NCBI RefSeq assembly: GCF_036182465.1
Contig: NZ_CP108081.1
Coordinates: forward strand, 10,044,001 to 10,108,000
Direction of reading: 5' to 3'
Origin: Streptomyces sp. NBC_00258
GTDB taxonomy: Bacteria; Actinomycetota; Actinomycetes; Streptomycetales; Streptomycetaceae
DNA: 64,000 nt
How positions within the stretch are numbered: the first letter of the stretch is position 1; the number at the start of each line of letters is the position of its first letter. Of this stretch, positions 1 to 8,643 are shown piece after piece. The notes below the pieces were generated by a model. It saw only the letters and a list, made by a program, of their open reading frames with translations, searched no databases and had not been told where the DNA came from. Made by a program: the position numbers and the translations under genes.

Positions 1-1351
1 GGCGGGTCTGTCGGTGGCTTTCGACCTGCCCACGCAGATGGGCCATGACTCGGATGCCCCGATCGCGTCGGGTGAGGTCGGCAAGGTGGGGGTGGCGGTC
101 GACTCGGTCGAGGACATGCGGGTGCTGTTCGACGGGATTGCGCTGGACCGGGTGTCGACGTCGATGACGATCAACGCGCCCGCCGCGCTGCTTTTGTTGA
201 TGTACCAGCTGGTCGGTGAGGAGCAGGGTGTGCCGGCCGGCCGGCTGACCGGCACGGTCCAGAACGATGTGCTGAAGGAGTACATCGCGCGCGGTACGTA
301 CATTTTCCCGCCGAAGCCGTCGTTGCGGCTGATCGCGGACATCTTCCGGTACTGCCGGGCCGAGATCCCGCGGTGGAACACCATCTCGATCTCCGGTTAC
401 CACATGGCGGAGGCGGGTGCCTCGCCCGTGCAGGAGGTCGCGTTCACTCTGGCCGACGGTATCGAGTACGTGCGTACGGCGGTGGCGGCCGGGATGGACG
501 TGGACGATTTCGCGCCCCGGCTGTCGTTCTTCTTCGTGGCCCGTACGACGCTGCTGGAGGAGGTCGCCAAGTTCCGGGCGGCGCGCCGGATCTGGGCGCG
601 GGTGATGCGTGAGGAGTTCGGGGCGCAGAGTCCCAAGTCGCTGATGCTGCGCTTCCATACGCAGACGGCCGGGGTGCAGCTGACGGCGCAGCAGCCGGAG
701 GTGAACCTGGTGAGGGTGGCGGTGCAGGGTCTGGCCGCGGTTTTGGGCGGTACCCAGTCGCTGCACACGAACTCCTTCGATGAGGCGATCGCGCTGCCGA
801 CGGACAAGAGCGCGCGTCTGGCGTTGCGCACTCAGCAGGTCCTCGCCCATGAGACGGACGTGACCGCGACGGTCGATCCGTTCGCGGGCTCGTATGTGAT
901 CGAGAGGATGACCGACGACGTCGAGGCGGCCGCGCTCGACCTGATGGGCCGGGTCGAGGAGCTGGGGGGTGCGGTCGAGGCCATCGAGCAGGGTTTCCAG
1001 AAGGGGGAGATCGAGCGCAACGCGTATCGGATCGCCCAGGAGACCGATTCGGGTGAGCGGGTCGTGGTCGGTGTCAACCGGTACCAGCTCGACGTCGAGG
1101 AGCCGTACGAGCCGTTGCGGGTGGATCCGGCGATCGAGGCCCAGCAGGCCGAACGGCTGGCCAGGCTGCGTGCCGAGCGTGATCAGCCGGCGGTGGACGC
1201 GGCCCTGGCCGCCCTGAAGAAGGCCGCCGAGGGCCAGGACAACGTCCTGTATCCGATGAAGGACGCGCTGCGGGCCCGGGCGACGGTCGGCGAGGTGTGC
1301 AACGCCCTGCGCGAGGTGTGGGGGACGTACATCCCCGCGGACGCGTCGTGA
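1..1351 (+). CDS. B12-dependent acyl-CoA mutase, large subunit (5' truncated)
   Basis: The reading frame is open from base 2, so the N-terminus lies off the window; about 449 residues are visible. The sequence is the TIM-barrel substrate-binding part of the methylmalonyl-CoA/isobutyryl-CoA mutase family: it contains AFDLPTQMGHDSD, NTISISGYHMAEAG, RFHTQTAG and LGGTQSLHTNSFDEA. There is no cobalamin domain at the C-terminus. That domain is the separate gene 38 bp downstream, an arrangement known for IcmA/IcmB- and HcmA/HcmB-type mutases. The AFDLPT and HTQTAG variants are closer to isobutyryl-CoA-type than to true methylmalonyl-CoA mutases, but I cannot settle the substrate. A role in feeding methylmalonyl-CoA precursors to the neighbouring PKS is possible but unproven; it may be a chromosomal flanking gene. 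Confidence 0.85.
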   Translation, partial: AGLSVAFDLPTQMGHDSDAPIASGEVGKVGVAVDSVEDMRVLFDGIALDRVSTSMTINAPAALLLLMYQLVGEEQGVPAGRLTGTVQNDVLKEYIARGTYIFPPKPSLRLIADIFRYCRAEIPRWNTISISGYHMAEAGASPVQEVAFTLADGIEYVRTAVAAGMDVDDFAPRLSFFFVARTTLLEEVAKFRAARRIWARVMREEFGAQSPKSLMLRFHTQTAGVQLTAQQPEVNLVRVAVQGLAAVLGGTQSLHTNSFDEAIALPTDKSARLALRTQQVLAHETDVTATVDPFAGSYVIERMTDDVEAAALDLMGRVEELGGAVEAIEQGFQKGEIERNAYRIAQETDSGERVVVGVNRYQLDVEEPYEPLRVDPAIEAQQAERLARLRAERDQPAVDAALAALKKAAEGQDNVLYPMKDALRARATVGEVCNALREVWGTYIPADAS

Positions 1352-1389
1352 ACCCCCGGACGCCAGTGGCGAGACAAGGAGACTCACCT

Positions 1390-1806
1390 GTGCCGAACGA
1401 ACCCCTCCGCGTCGTCGTGGCGAAGCCGGGACTCGACGGCCACGACCGCGGCGCCAAGGTCATCGCGCGTGCCCTGCGCGATGCCGGGGTCGAGGCCATC
1501 TACACCGGACTTCACCAGACACCCGCGCAGATCGTGACCACGGCCATCCAGGAGGACGCCGACGGCATCGGACTCTCCGTGTTGTCGGGCGCTCACATGA
1601 CCCTGTTCACAGAGGTCGTCGACCTGCTCCGTCAGGCGGAGGCGCTGGACATCGTGGTCTTCGGCGGCGGCATCATTCCCGACGTCGACATCAAGGCCCT
1701 GCTGGAACGAGGAGTCGCCGCCCTGTTCACACCGGGCACCTCCACGCAGGAGGTCGTGGAGTGGGTGACCACGAAGATGCGCCCGGAGCACGGCGCGCAC
1801 GCTTGA
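1390..1806 (+). CDS. B12-binding small subunit of acyl-CoA mutase
   Basis: 138-residue protein that is entirely a cobalamin-binding Rossmann-like domain. The base-off/His-on motif DxHxxG is seen as DGHDRG near residue 14, followed by GLSVLSGAH and FGGGIIPD, which line the nucleotide-tail pocket in this family. It pairs with the upstream large subunit to form an adenosylcobalamin-dependent carbon-skeleton mutase. The start is GTG 1390, chosen because AAGGAG at 1376-1381 sits 8 nt upstream; an in-frame start further upstream would run into the preceding gene. Stop at 1806, followed by a gene-free stretch. Confidence 0.88.
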   Translation: MPNEPLRVVVAKPGLDGHDRGAKVIARALRDAGVEAIYTGLHQTPAQIVTTAIQEDADGIGLSVLSGAHMTLFTEVVDLLRQAEALDIVVFGGGIIPDVDIKALLERGVAALFTPGTSTQEVVEWVTTKMRPEHGAHA

Positions 1807-1844
1807 AGCGCCCCCCGTCGGCAGCCTGTTGAGGCGCCCTGACT

Positions 1845-2030
1845 TTGTCTCCGCGCTCGCCCGGCCCCGGCCGGACGGTCGCCCTCGTCGGCTCGTCCGG
1901 CGCGGGCAAGTCCACCGTCGCGTCACTGCTGTCACCGCTGTCACTGCTGTACGACGCCGACGAGGGCTCCGTACGCATCGGCGGCGTCGACCGAGCCGGC
2001 CCGGACCTGACCGCGCAGACCAGAACGTGA
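1845..2030 (+). pseudogene. ABC-transporter ATPase remnant (Walker A segment)
   Basis: A 61-codon open stretch reads GRTVALVGSSGAGKSTVASL followed by LYDADEGSVRIGGVD, the Walker A region and following strand of an ABC exporter ATPase. There is no Q-loop, signature motif or Walker B, and the similarity ends at about 1990. A small nine-base repeat (TCACTGCTG, TCACCGCTG, TCACTGCTG, 1922-1948) inserts extra residues after the P-loop helix. The piece is too short to function and lies between two convergent genes, so I read it as the relic of a lost transporter gene. Confidence 0.6.
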
Positions 2031-2086
2031 CCGGGCCGGCCCGGAGGGCACGGTTCGTCAGGGCTCGGGCGGACTGACTGCCGGGA

Positions 2087-2119
2087 GGCGCGGGTGTCTC
2101 GGGGTGAGGCACCCGCGCC
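2087..2119. terminator. Hairpin between convergent genes
   Basis: Perfect 10-bp inverted repeat GGCGCGGGTG (2087-2096) and CACCCGCGCC (2110-2119) with a 13-nt loop. It lies between the 3' ends of the mutase small subunit (+) and the LAL regulator (-), where a bidirectional terminator is expected. There is no T-tract, as is common in Streptomyces. Confidence 0.5.
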
Positions 2120-2164
2120 CACCTGCTGGCGGCGCGGTTCGCTCGCGAGGTCGAAGAGCGCGGG

Positions 2165-4963
2165 TCAGCGGGCCTGGGCGGTCGTGCCGGGGAGCTGCTG
2201 GAGCGACAGGCCTGCCGGGAGGTCCGAGCGGCCGCTGACGTTGAGCTTTCGGTACACCCGGGTCAGGTGCTGCTCGACCGTACTGACCGTTATGTACAGC
2301 TGTCGCCCGATTTCCCGGTTGGTGTGCCCCAGCGCTGCCAACGTTGCCACGCGCCGTTCGGCGTCGCTGAGAGCCGGGGCCGCCGAGCTACCGCCGGCGG
2401 ATTCGGTCGGCTCACCGTCCGCCGAGCCGGACTGCGCGGGCCGCAGGTACTCCTCCGCGCCGCTCGCCTTCGCCTCCTGCGTCGCCCGGCGGGCCATGAT
2501 CCGGGCGCGCCGGAACTCTCCCAGGGTGTGGTGGGCCTGGCTGAGGTCTGCGAGGGCGTGGGCGAGTTCCAGCCGGTCGCCCGAGTTCTGCAGGGCGTCC
2601 ACCGCCCGGCGCAGCAGTGCGGGACGCTGTTTGAGTGGGCTGGCCGAGGCGAGCACCCGCAGTGCGCCCCCACGGGCCCGGGGGCTCTTCCCGCCGGGTA
2701 GTTCCTCCTGGTCGAGGAGCAGTTGCCGGGCCGTCTGCTCCCAGCCCATGACGAGGTTGGCCCGGGCAAGCTCGGTGCGCCACGGCACCAGGGAGGGGTG
2801 GTCCAGATTCCGCTCGCGCAGCATGGCACCGCACTGCTGGAGGTCGCTGACGGCTGCCAGGACGCGGTCCGCGGTCAGCCCGAACTGCCCGCGGGCCAGG
2901 AGGTAGCGTGGGCCGAACACCGTGTCGTACATCTCCGGCGGCACGTTGATCTGGGCGGTCTCCGCCCCCGCGGCCAGGTCGCCCATCGCGGCGTGGGCGG
3001 CGAGCCGCACCGACAGCGGCAGTCCCACGACGACACCCCAGCCCTCGGCCGGAACCAGTGTCAGGGCGTGCCCGGCTCGCGCGGCGGCGGCCGAGACGTC
3101 GCCCTGCCGGAGCGAGATGTCCGCTCGCAATGCGGTGAACAGCGCCTCCCACGTGCGGGCGTTGGAACGCTGGGTCTCCTGGATCAGGGCGTCGCACCAG
3201 CCCGCGGCGCGGTCGAGGCGCCCCGCCATGGTGAGGGTCGCCACCGAGGAGGCGATCACCTCCAGAGTCTCGTCCCCGACCTGGCAGCTGCGCAGCAGTC
3301 GTTCGCTCTCGTCCACCACGCGCTCGGCCTCGGACCGCATCGACGCCGACAGTACGGCCGCCGCACGCGACCAGAGACTGCCTCCGGCGGTGCGCAGCTC
3401 GTGCAGGGGCGGCACCTCGCGATCCGTCCCGGCGCTGCCCGCCCTCGGATGGCGCAGCCCGTACAACCACTGGTGGGTGAGCTGCAGTTGGGCCAGCGCC
3501 GGGGCGTCCGAGGGGGACGTGAGCTGGGCCGATACCTCTTCGAAAGCGCTCTGTGCCTGAGGGCCGCCGGTCCACAGCATGTGCTGTACGACGGACACCG
3601 CTTCTTTCCCCTTCAGCCGGCCCTCGCGGACGGCCTGGTAGAGAGGTGGCAGATGCCGGGAGGACGCCGCGGGATTCATACGCCACTCGGTGTGGTTCAG
3701 CGCCTGGTGCACCGTGGTGCGCGACTCCTCGTCCGGGCACCCCTTGAGCGCGAGTGCCAGACACTGCATCGCCAGATCCTGGCGGTCCGTGGACAGGGCC
3801 TGGCGGGCCGCCTCCAGCAGTGTGTCCATGGCCCAGTCGCCGCCGACCGACTGCGCCTCGACGAGATGGACCGCGACCTGCCAGGCCAAGGCGCCGTCCT
3901 CCCTTAACAGTTCGGCGGTCCGCAGGTGCAGCGACGTGCGGGTGCCGGCGTCGAGACTCTCCAGGATGGCCGCGGCAGACGCGGGGTGCCGGAAGCCCTG
4001 GTCGACGATCCCCGCCGCGTTCAGGGCCACGAGTGCCTGCGACACGGCGGTGGGGGTCAGGCCGGAGAGCCGGCTCAGCCGGTCCTCGGAGGCCGAGTCG
4101 CCGAGTACGGCGAGGGCGTGGGCGACACCGCGCAGCGGAGCCTCGCAGCGGTGCATGCACTCGACGACGGCCTGGCCGAACGCCGTGGTCTCCGTCGCCG
4201 TGGGCCCCCGCCCACCCTCCGCGGAGAGCCATGCCGCGCTGTCCTCCAGCAGGGCCCTGACGAGCATCGGGTTGCCGCCGCTGAACTGGTACAGACTGGT
4301 GGCCAACTGGTCCGCGTCGGCGGGAGGGAGGTGCCGGTCCGCGAGATCCGCCACGCCCCGCTCGCTGAGCATCCGGAGCCGGAGGCGCTGGTGGGGGTAC
4401 CGGGTGAACTCGAAGTGCCAGGGGGAGTGGCCGTGACCCTGCCGCTGATGAGTCGTCAGGACGAGCAGGATACGGGCCGATCGTATTCGGCGTTGGAGAT
4501 AGAGGAGAACCTGCCAGGAGGTGCCGTCCATGTAGTGGGTGTCGTCAACGGTCAGCAGGATCGGCTGTTCCTCGGAGAGTTCCTGGAGCAGCGCACAGAT
4601 CTGGTGGACGCGATGGGCCTCCGGCTGGCGCAGTGTGCGCGACTCCAGTCCGCTCTCGCCCGGTGGCAGGGCCTCCACGGTGACGAGCTCGGTGGCGCGC
4701 GCCGCCATCTCCGGCGGCAGTGAGCCGCTGTGGAACAGCTGGTCCATCACACCCAATTGAAGCGCGCGTTCCGCTTTTGAGCCGGTGGCCGCGAGATGCA
4801 GGGCGCCGGAGTGCTGGGCCTGATGTGACAGTGCCTCCAGCAGCGCCGTCTTGCCCGAGGTGATCGCCCCGCTGATCAGGACCGCTCTGCCGTGCCCCGC
4901 CGCAGCATCACCCAACAGTCTGTGCAGGGTGTGCAGTTCCTCGTCGCGCTCCACGAACAGCAT
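2165..4963 (-). CDS. LAL-family LuxR transcriptional regulator
   Basis: 932-residue large ATP-binding LuxR (LAL) regulator, a class of pathway-specific activators common in macrolide and macrolactam clusters. The N-terminus carries an AAA-type ATPase: Walker A GAITSGKT at residues 32-39 and Walker B ILLTVDD ending near residue 141. The C-terminal ~65 residues are a LuxR helix-turn-helix (LSDAERRVATLAALGHTNRE, then STVEQHLTRVYRKL). The start is ATG 4963, where MLFVERDEEL matches the usual LAL beginning and GAGAGGG lies just upstream; an in-frame ATG at 5029 would add 22 atypical residues. Codon 353 is TTA (3905-3907), so translation should depend on the bldA tRNA. It is divergent from vinA and is the only regulator in the window, hence the likely activator of the TAGGGG-box promoters. 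Confidence 0.93.
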   Translation of the reverse strand: MLFVERDEELHTLHRLLGDAAAGHGRAVLISGAITSGKTALLEALSHQAQHSGALHLAATGSKAERALQLGVMDQLFHSGSLPPEMAARATELVTVEALPPGESGLESRTLRQPEAHRVHQICALLQELSEEQPILLTVDDTHYMDGTSWQVLLYLQRRIRSARILLVLTTHQRQGHGHSPWHFEFTRYPHQRLRLRMLSERGVADLADRHLPPADADQLATSLYQFSGGNPMLVRALLEDSAAWLSAEGGRGPTATETTAFGQAVVECMHRCEAPLRGVAHALAVLGDSASEDRLSRLSGLTPTAVSQALVALNAAGIVDQGFRHPASAAAILESLDAGTRTSLHLRTAELLREDGALAWQVAVHLVEAQSVGGDWAMDTLLEAARQALSTDRQDLAMQCLALALKGCPDEESRTTVHQALNHTEWRMNPAASSRHLPPLYQAVREGRLKGKEAVSVVQHMLWTGGPQAQSAFEEVSAQLTSPSDAPALAQLQLTHQWLYGLRHPRAGSAGTDREVPPLHELRTAGGSLWSRAAAVLSASMRSEAERVVDESERLLRSCQVGDETLEVIASSVATLTMAGRLDRAAGWCDALIQETQRSNARTWEALFTALRADISLRQGDVSAAAARAGHALTLVPAEGWGVVVGLPLSVRLAAHAAMGDLAAGAETAQINVPPEMYDTVFGPRYLLARGQFGLTADRVLAAVSDLQQCGAMLRERNLDHPSLVPWRTELARANLVMGWEQTARQLLLDQEELPGGKSPRARGGALRVLASASPLKQRPALLRRAVDALQNSGDRLELAHALADLSQAHHTLGEFRRARIMARRATQEAKASGAEEYLRPAQSGSADGEPTESAGGSSAAPALSDAERRVATLAALGHTNREIGRQLYITVSTVEQHLTRVYRKLNVSGRSDLPAGLSLQQLPGTTAQAR

Positions 4964-5281
4964 GGTCGCAACCCTCTCCCCCGTTAGATGTCGCGTACGT
5001 ACGTATGAATATATCGCATGAGCGTTCACACGTGAGGGTTTTGCTTTACCTCCGTTTTAGACTGGCCCGGCCGACTCGGCGCGCTGTTGATCTCCTTTCG
5101 AGATGGCTGTCCGAACGACGATAGGGGCCTGCCGACGGGAGTTAGGGGTTATCCGGTCCAGGGGCTTCGCGTAAAGATTTCGTCGCCGGACCACGGAATA
5201 TCGAGGCGGCGACGCGACCCTCGACGGGCCCGTCCCGCCCCCCTGCGATGACTCTCCACCGGCTCGGACCTAGGGAGTTGG
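4964..5281. other. Divergent intergenic region, regulator / vinA
   Basis: 318 bp with no gene. It contains the TAGGGG-box promoter of vinA (5122-5177) and, by position, the promoter of the LAL regulator on the other strand, for which I could not pick convincing -35/-10 hexamers. The stretch near 4990-5070 is more AT-rich than its surroundings, fitting a promoter zone. Confidence 0.6.
5122..5177 (+). promoter_or_regulatory. Predicted vinA promoter with two TAGGGG boxes
   Basis: TAGGGG occurs at 5122-5127 and 5143-5148 (21 bp, two helical turns apart). TAAAGA at 5172-5177 is a plausible -10, 23 nt after the second box and 44 nt after the first. The same spacings recur upstream of vinP2, vinJ and vinN. 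Predicted start of transcription is near 5184, leaving a leader of about 100 nt before GTG 5282. Confidence 0.55.
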
Positions 5282-6349
5282 GTGAAAGCGCTCGTTCTGT
5301 CCGGCGGATCCGGTACACGGCTCCGCCCGATCACACACACGTCAGCAAAGCAGTTGGTGCCCGTCGCCAACAAGCCCATCCTGTTCTACGTACTGGAGTC
5401 GATCGCCGCGGCGGGCATCACCGATGTCGGCATCGTCGTCGGCCACACCGCCGAGGAGATCCAGGACGCCGTCGGCGACGGCTCGTCCTTCGGGCTCGAC
5501 GTCACCTACATCGCCCAGGCCCAGCCGCTGGGCCTCGCCCACGCGGTACGTATCTCCCGGGACTACCTGGGCGACGACGACTTCGTCATGTACCTCGGGG
5601 ACAACTTCATCATCGACGGCATCGAGGACCTCGTCGACCGGTTCCGCGACGAACGACCCGACGCGCAGATCCTGTTGACGCGGGTCCCCGACCCGCGGGC
5701 GTTCGGCGTCGCGGTCCTGGACGAACAGGGACGCGTCGTCGGCCTGGAGGAGAAGCCCGAACACCCGCGCAGCGACCTGGCGCTGGCCGGCGTCTACTTC
5801 TTCACCCCGCTCGTCCACGAAGCCGTCCAGGCCGTCAAGCCCTCCTGGCGAGGCGAGTTGGAGATCACCGACTCCATCCAGTACCTCATCGACAGCGGAG
5901 CCGACGTCCGCTCCCAGATCATCAGCGGCTACTGGAAGGACACCGGGAACGTCACCGACATCCTGGAGGTGAACCGCATCATCCTGGAAAGCATCGAGTC
6001 GTCCATCGAAGGTGAGGTCGACGACGCCTCGCAGATCATCGGACGCGTCGTGGTGGAGAGCGGTGCCCGGGTCAGGGGATCGCGCATCGTCGGCCCCGTA
6101 CGCATCGGAGCCGGCACCGAGATCCACGACTCCTACATCGGCCCCTTCACCTCCGTGGCCGAGAACTGCCGCGTCCTCGACAGCGAACTGGAGTTCTCGA
6201 TCATGATGCGGGACTCGTCCGTCACCGGCATCCGCCGGATCGAGGCGTCACTCATCGGCCGCCATGTGCACGGCAGTTCCGTGCCCCGCGTCCCCAACGC
6301 CCACCGGCTGGTCCTCGGCGACCACAGCACCTTCCAGATCAGCTCATGA
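5282..6349 (+). CDS. vinA: Glucose-1-phosphate thymidylyltransferase
   Basis: 355-residue nucleotidyltransferase that makes dTDP-glucose from dTTP and glucose-1-phosphate, the first step of deoxysugar supply. The N-terminus has the family signature LSGGSGTRLRP and the following lysine-containing segment KQLVPVANKPI. The length and the C-terminal hexapeptide-like repeats (IIGRVVVESGARVRGSRIVG and on) make it the long StrD-type form rather than the ~290-residue RmlA form. The start is GTG 5282 with AGGGAG about 5 nt upstream. Its stop overlaps the vinB start (ATGA at 6346-6349), so the two are translationally coupled. It heads the vinABC operon behind a TAGGGG-box promoter. Confidence 0.93.
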   Translation: MKALVLSGGSGTRLRPITHTSAKQLVPVANKPILFYVLESIAAAGITDVGIVVGHTAEEIQDAVGDGSSFGLDVTYIAQAQPLGLAHAVRISRDYLGDDDFVMYLGDNFIIDGIEDLVDRFRDERPDAQILLTRVPDPRAFGVAVLDEQGRVVGLEEKPEHPRSDLALAGVYFFTPLVHEAVQAVKPSWRGELEITDSIQYLIDSGADVRSQIISGYWKDTGNVTDILEVNRIILESIESSIEGEVDDASQIIGRVVVESGARVRGSRIVGPVRIGAGTEIHDSYIGPFTSVAENCRVLDSELEFSIMMRDSSVTGIRRIEASLIGRHVHGSSVPRVPNAHRLVLGDHSTFQISS

Positions 6350-7320
6350 CCACCAGGCTGCTCGTCACAGGTGCCGCGGGCTTCATCGGCTCCACCTACG
6401 TCCGCCGACTGCTCGCCGACCGAACCGACCTGCACATCACCGTCCTGGACCGGCTCACCTACGCGGGCAACCGGGCCAACCTCGACCTCGCCCACCCCGC
6501 CCTCGACCTCGTCGAGGGAGACATCTGCGACACCGCACTGGTGGACCGGCTCGTCGCGGACGCCGACCAGATCGTGCACTTCGCCGCCGAGAGCCACGTG
6601 GACCGGTCCATCGCCGGCTCGGCGGAGTTCGTCCGCACCAACGTGCTGGGGACACACACCCTGTTGGATGCCGCGCTGCGCCACGACACCGACCGCTTCG
6701 TCCACGTGTCGACGGACGAGGTGTACGGATCCATCGACGAAGGATCCTGGCCGGAGTCCGACCCGCTGCGCCCCAACTCCCCCTACTCGGCGTCCAAGGC
6801 CTCCAGCGACCTGCTCGCCCTCGCCTGCCACCGCACCCACGGACTCGACGTCAGGGTCACCCGGTGCTCCAACAACTATGGCCCCTACCAGCATCCCGAG
6901 AAGGTCATCCCCCTCTTCGTCACCAACCTCCTCGACGGCGGCCGCGTACCCCTCTACGGAGACGGCCGCAACGTCCGCGACTGGCTGCACGTCGAGGACC
7001 ACTGCGCGGCCATCGAATGCGTCCGCAACCGCGGCAGCGCCGGCGAGGTCTACAACATCGGCGGCGGAACCGAGATGAGCAACCGCGAACTCACCGCGCT
7101 GCTCCTGGAAGCCTGCGGCACCGACTGGGACAGCGTCGAGTACGTCACCGACCGCAAGGGCCACGACCTGCGCTACTCCGTCGACTGGTCCAAGATCGCC
7201 ACCCTCGGGTACGCCCCCTCCCACGACTTCCGCAAGGGACTCGCGGAGACCGTCGACTGGTATCGCGACAACCGCGTGTGGTGGGAACCGACGAAGTACC
7301 GCACCCGCACCCCTGCCTGA
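6346..7320 (+). CDS. vinB: dTDP-glucose 4,6-dehydratase
   Basis: 324-residue extended short-chain dehydrogenase (RmlB family) converting dTDP-glucose to dTDP-4-keto-6-deoxyglucose with bound NAD+. Visible are the dinucleotide motif GAAGFIG (residues 9-15), HVSTDEVYGS with the catalytic Asp-Glu pair, and the YxxxK pair at Y147 and K151. The length is normal for the family. It overlaps vinA by 4 nt. No 3,5-epimerase follows it or appears anywhere in the window, which fits a D-configured sugar such as vicenisamine. Confidence 0.95.
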   Translation: MTTRLLVTGAAGFIGSTYVRRLLADRTDLHITVLDRLTYAGNRANLDLAHPALDLVEGDICDTALVDRLVADADQIVHFAAESHVDRSIAGSAEFVRTNVLGTHTLLDAALRHDTDRFVHVSTDEVYGSIDEGSWPESDPLRPNSPYSASKASSDLLALACHRTHGLDVRVTRCSNNYGPYQHPEKVIPLFVTNLLDGGRVPLYGDGRNVRDWLHVEDHCAAIECVRNRGSAGEVYNIGGGTEMSNRELTALLLEACGTDWDSVEYVTDRKGHDLRYSVDWSKIATLGYAPSHDFRKGLAETVDWYRDNRVWWEPTKYRTRTPA

Positions 7321-7383
7321 CCGACCCCCCTACATCCGCCCTTCCTGGGCTCCATCCGCACCCCTCTTCGGTGAAGGAACCCC

Positions 7384-8643
7384 ATGCGCGTCCTCATGAC
7401 GGTGTTCGCCAACAGCTCCCACCTTTTCAACATGGTCCCCCTGGCCTGGGCCCTCACCACGGCCGGACACGAGGTCCGCATCGCCAGCCAGCCCGACAAC
7501 GCCCAGGCCATCAGCGACTGCGGCCTCACCGCGGTACCGGTGGGCAACGACCTCAACATCATGGAACTGGCCCGGTCCACCCCCCGCGAGGAGATGGCCA
7601 ACGGCGGCGCCCTCACCCTCAACGAGACCCGCCCCGAGAAGCTCACCTGGGACTACGTCCACGACACCTTCGCCCAACACACCCAGCTCTACGACTACAT
7701 GGCCGACCGCGCCATGACCGACGAGCTCGTCGAGCACGCCCGCCAGTGGCAGCCCGACCTCGTCATCTGGGACGCCCTCACCTACGCCGGCCCGATCGCC
7801 GCCGAAGCAGTCGGTGTCCCGCACGTCCGTATGCTCTTCGGCCTCGACCACTGGGGCCGGATGCGCGGCATCTTCCACCAACTGGCCGCGGAGCAGTCCC
7901 CGGAGGACCGGCACGACCCGGTCGCCGACTGGCTCGGAGCCAAAGGGGCCCCCTACGGCGTCGCCTTCGACGAGACACTCAGTACAGGACGGGCGACCCT
8001 CGCCGTGGCGCCGCCGTGGATGGGCTTCCCCACCGAGCTGCCCACGATCTCCATGCGGCACATCCCCTTCAACGGGCCCGCCGTCGTTCCCGACTGGCTG
8101 CGGAAGCCGGCCGACCGGCCCCGGATCTGCCTCACCCTGGGGCTGACGCTGCGTGAGATCGCCGACGAGAACGTCTCCCTCGGCGACTTCGTCCGCGCCG
8201 TCGCCGATATCGATGCGGAGGTCGTGGCCACGTTCAGCGAGGAGCAGCTCGCCGAGATCGGTGAACTCCCCGACAACGTCCGTCCCGTGGACTTCGTCCC
8301 GTTGCACGCACTCCTGCCGACCTGCTCGGCCCTCGTCCACCACGGCGGCGGAGGCACTCGCACCAACGCGGTGATGCACGGCGTTCCCCAGCTGATCGTC
8401 CCCAACTGGCTCTGGGACGAACGAGACATCGCACAGCGGCTCGCCGAGCGCGGCGCGGCACTCGTCACCGAGGTCCCCGACCTGACTCCGGAGAGGCTCC
8501 GCGAGCAACTGCGGAGGCTCCTCTCGGACCCCTCGTTCCAGGCTGCCGCCGACGAGATCCAGAAGGAGTACGCCGCCCTGCCCAGCCCCAACGCGACGGT
8601 CGCCGAACTGGAGCGGGTCGCCGAGCGCGACCGGACGCCGTAG
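7384..8643 (+). CDS. vinC: Macrolactam glycosyltransferase
   Basis: 419-residue GT-B, family-1 glycosyltransferase. The acceptor-side base is His13 in FANSSHLFNMVPLAWAL and the nucleotide-sugar site is HHGGGGTRTNAVMHGVPQLI near residues 319-338, as in macrolide transferases of the DesVII/EryCIII group. VinC of the described vin cluster transfers vicenisamine to the aglycone (vicenilactam) and works without a cytochrome-P450-like helper; none is encoded nearby. ATG 7384 is preceded by AAGGA 5 nt upstream. It is the last gene of vinABC, with a 301-bp gap and a separate promoter before vinP2. Confidence 0.93.
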   Translation: MRVLMTVFANSSHLFNMVPLAWALTTAGHEVRIASQPDNAQAISDCGLTAVPVGNDLNIMELARSTPREEMANGGALTLNETRPEKLTWDYVHDTFAQHTQLYDYMADRAMTDELVEHARQWQPDLVIWDALTYAGPIAAEAVGVPHVRMLFGLDHWGRMRGIFHQLAAEQSPEDRHDPVADWLGAKGAPYGVAFDETLSTGRATLAVAPPWMGFPTELPTISMRHIPFNGPAVVPDWLRKPADRPRICLTLGLTLREIADENVSLGDFVRAVADIDAEVVATFSEEQLAEIGELPDNVRPVDFVPLHALLPTCSALVHHGGGGTRTNAVMHGVPQLIVPNWLWDERDIAQRLAERGAALVTEVPDLTPERLREQLRRLLSDPSFQAAADEIQKEYAALPSPNATVAELERVAERDRTP

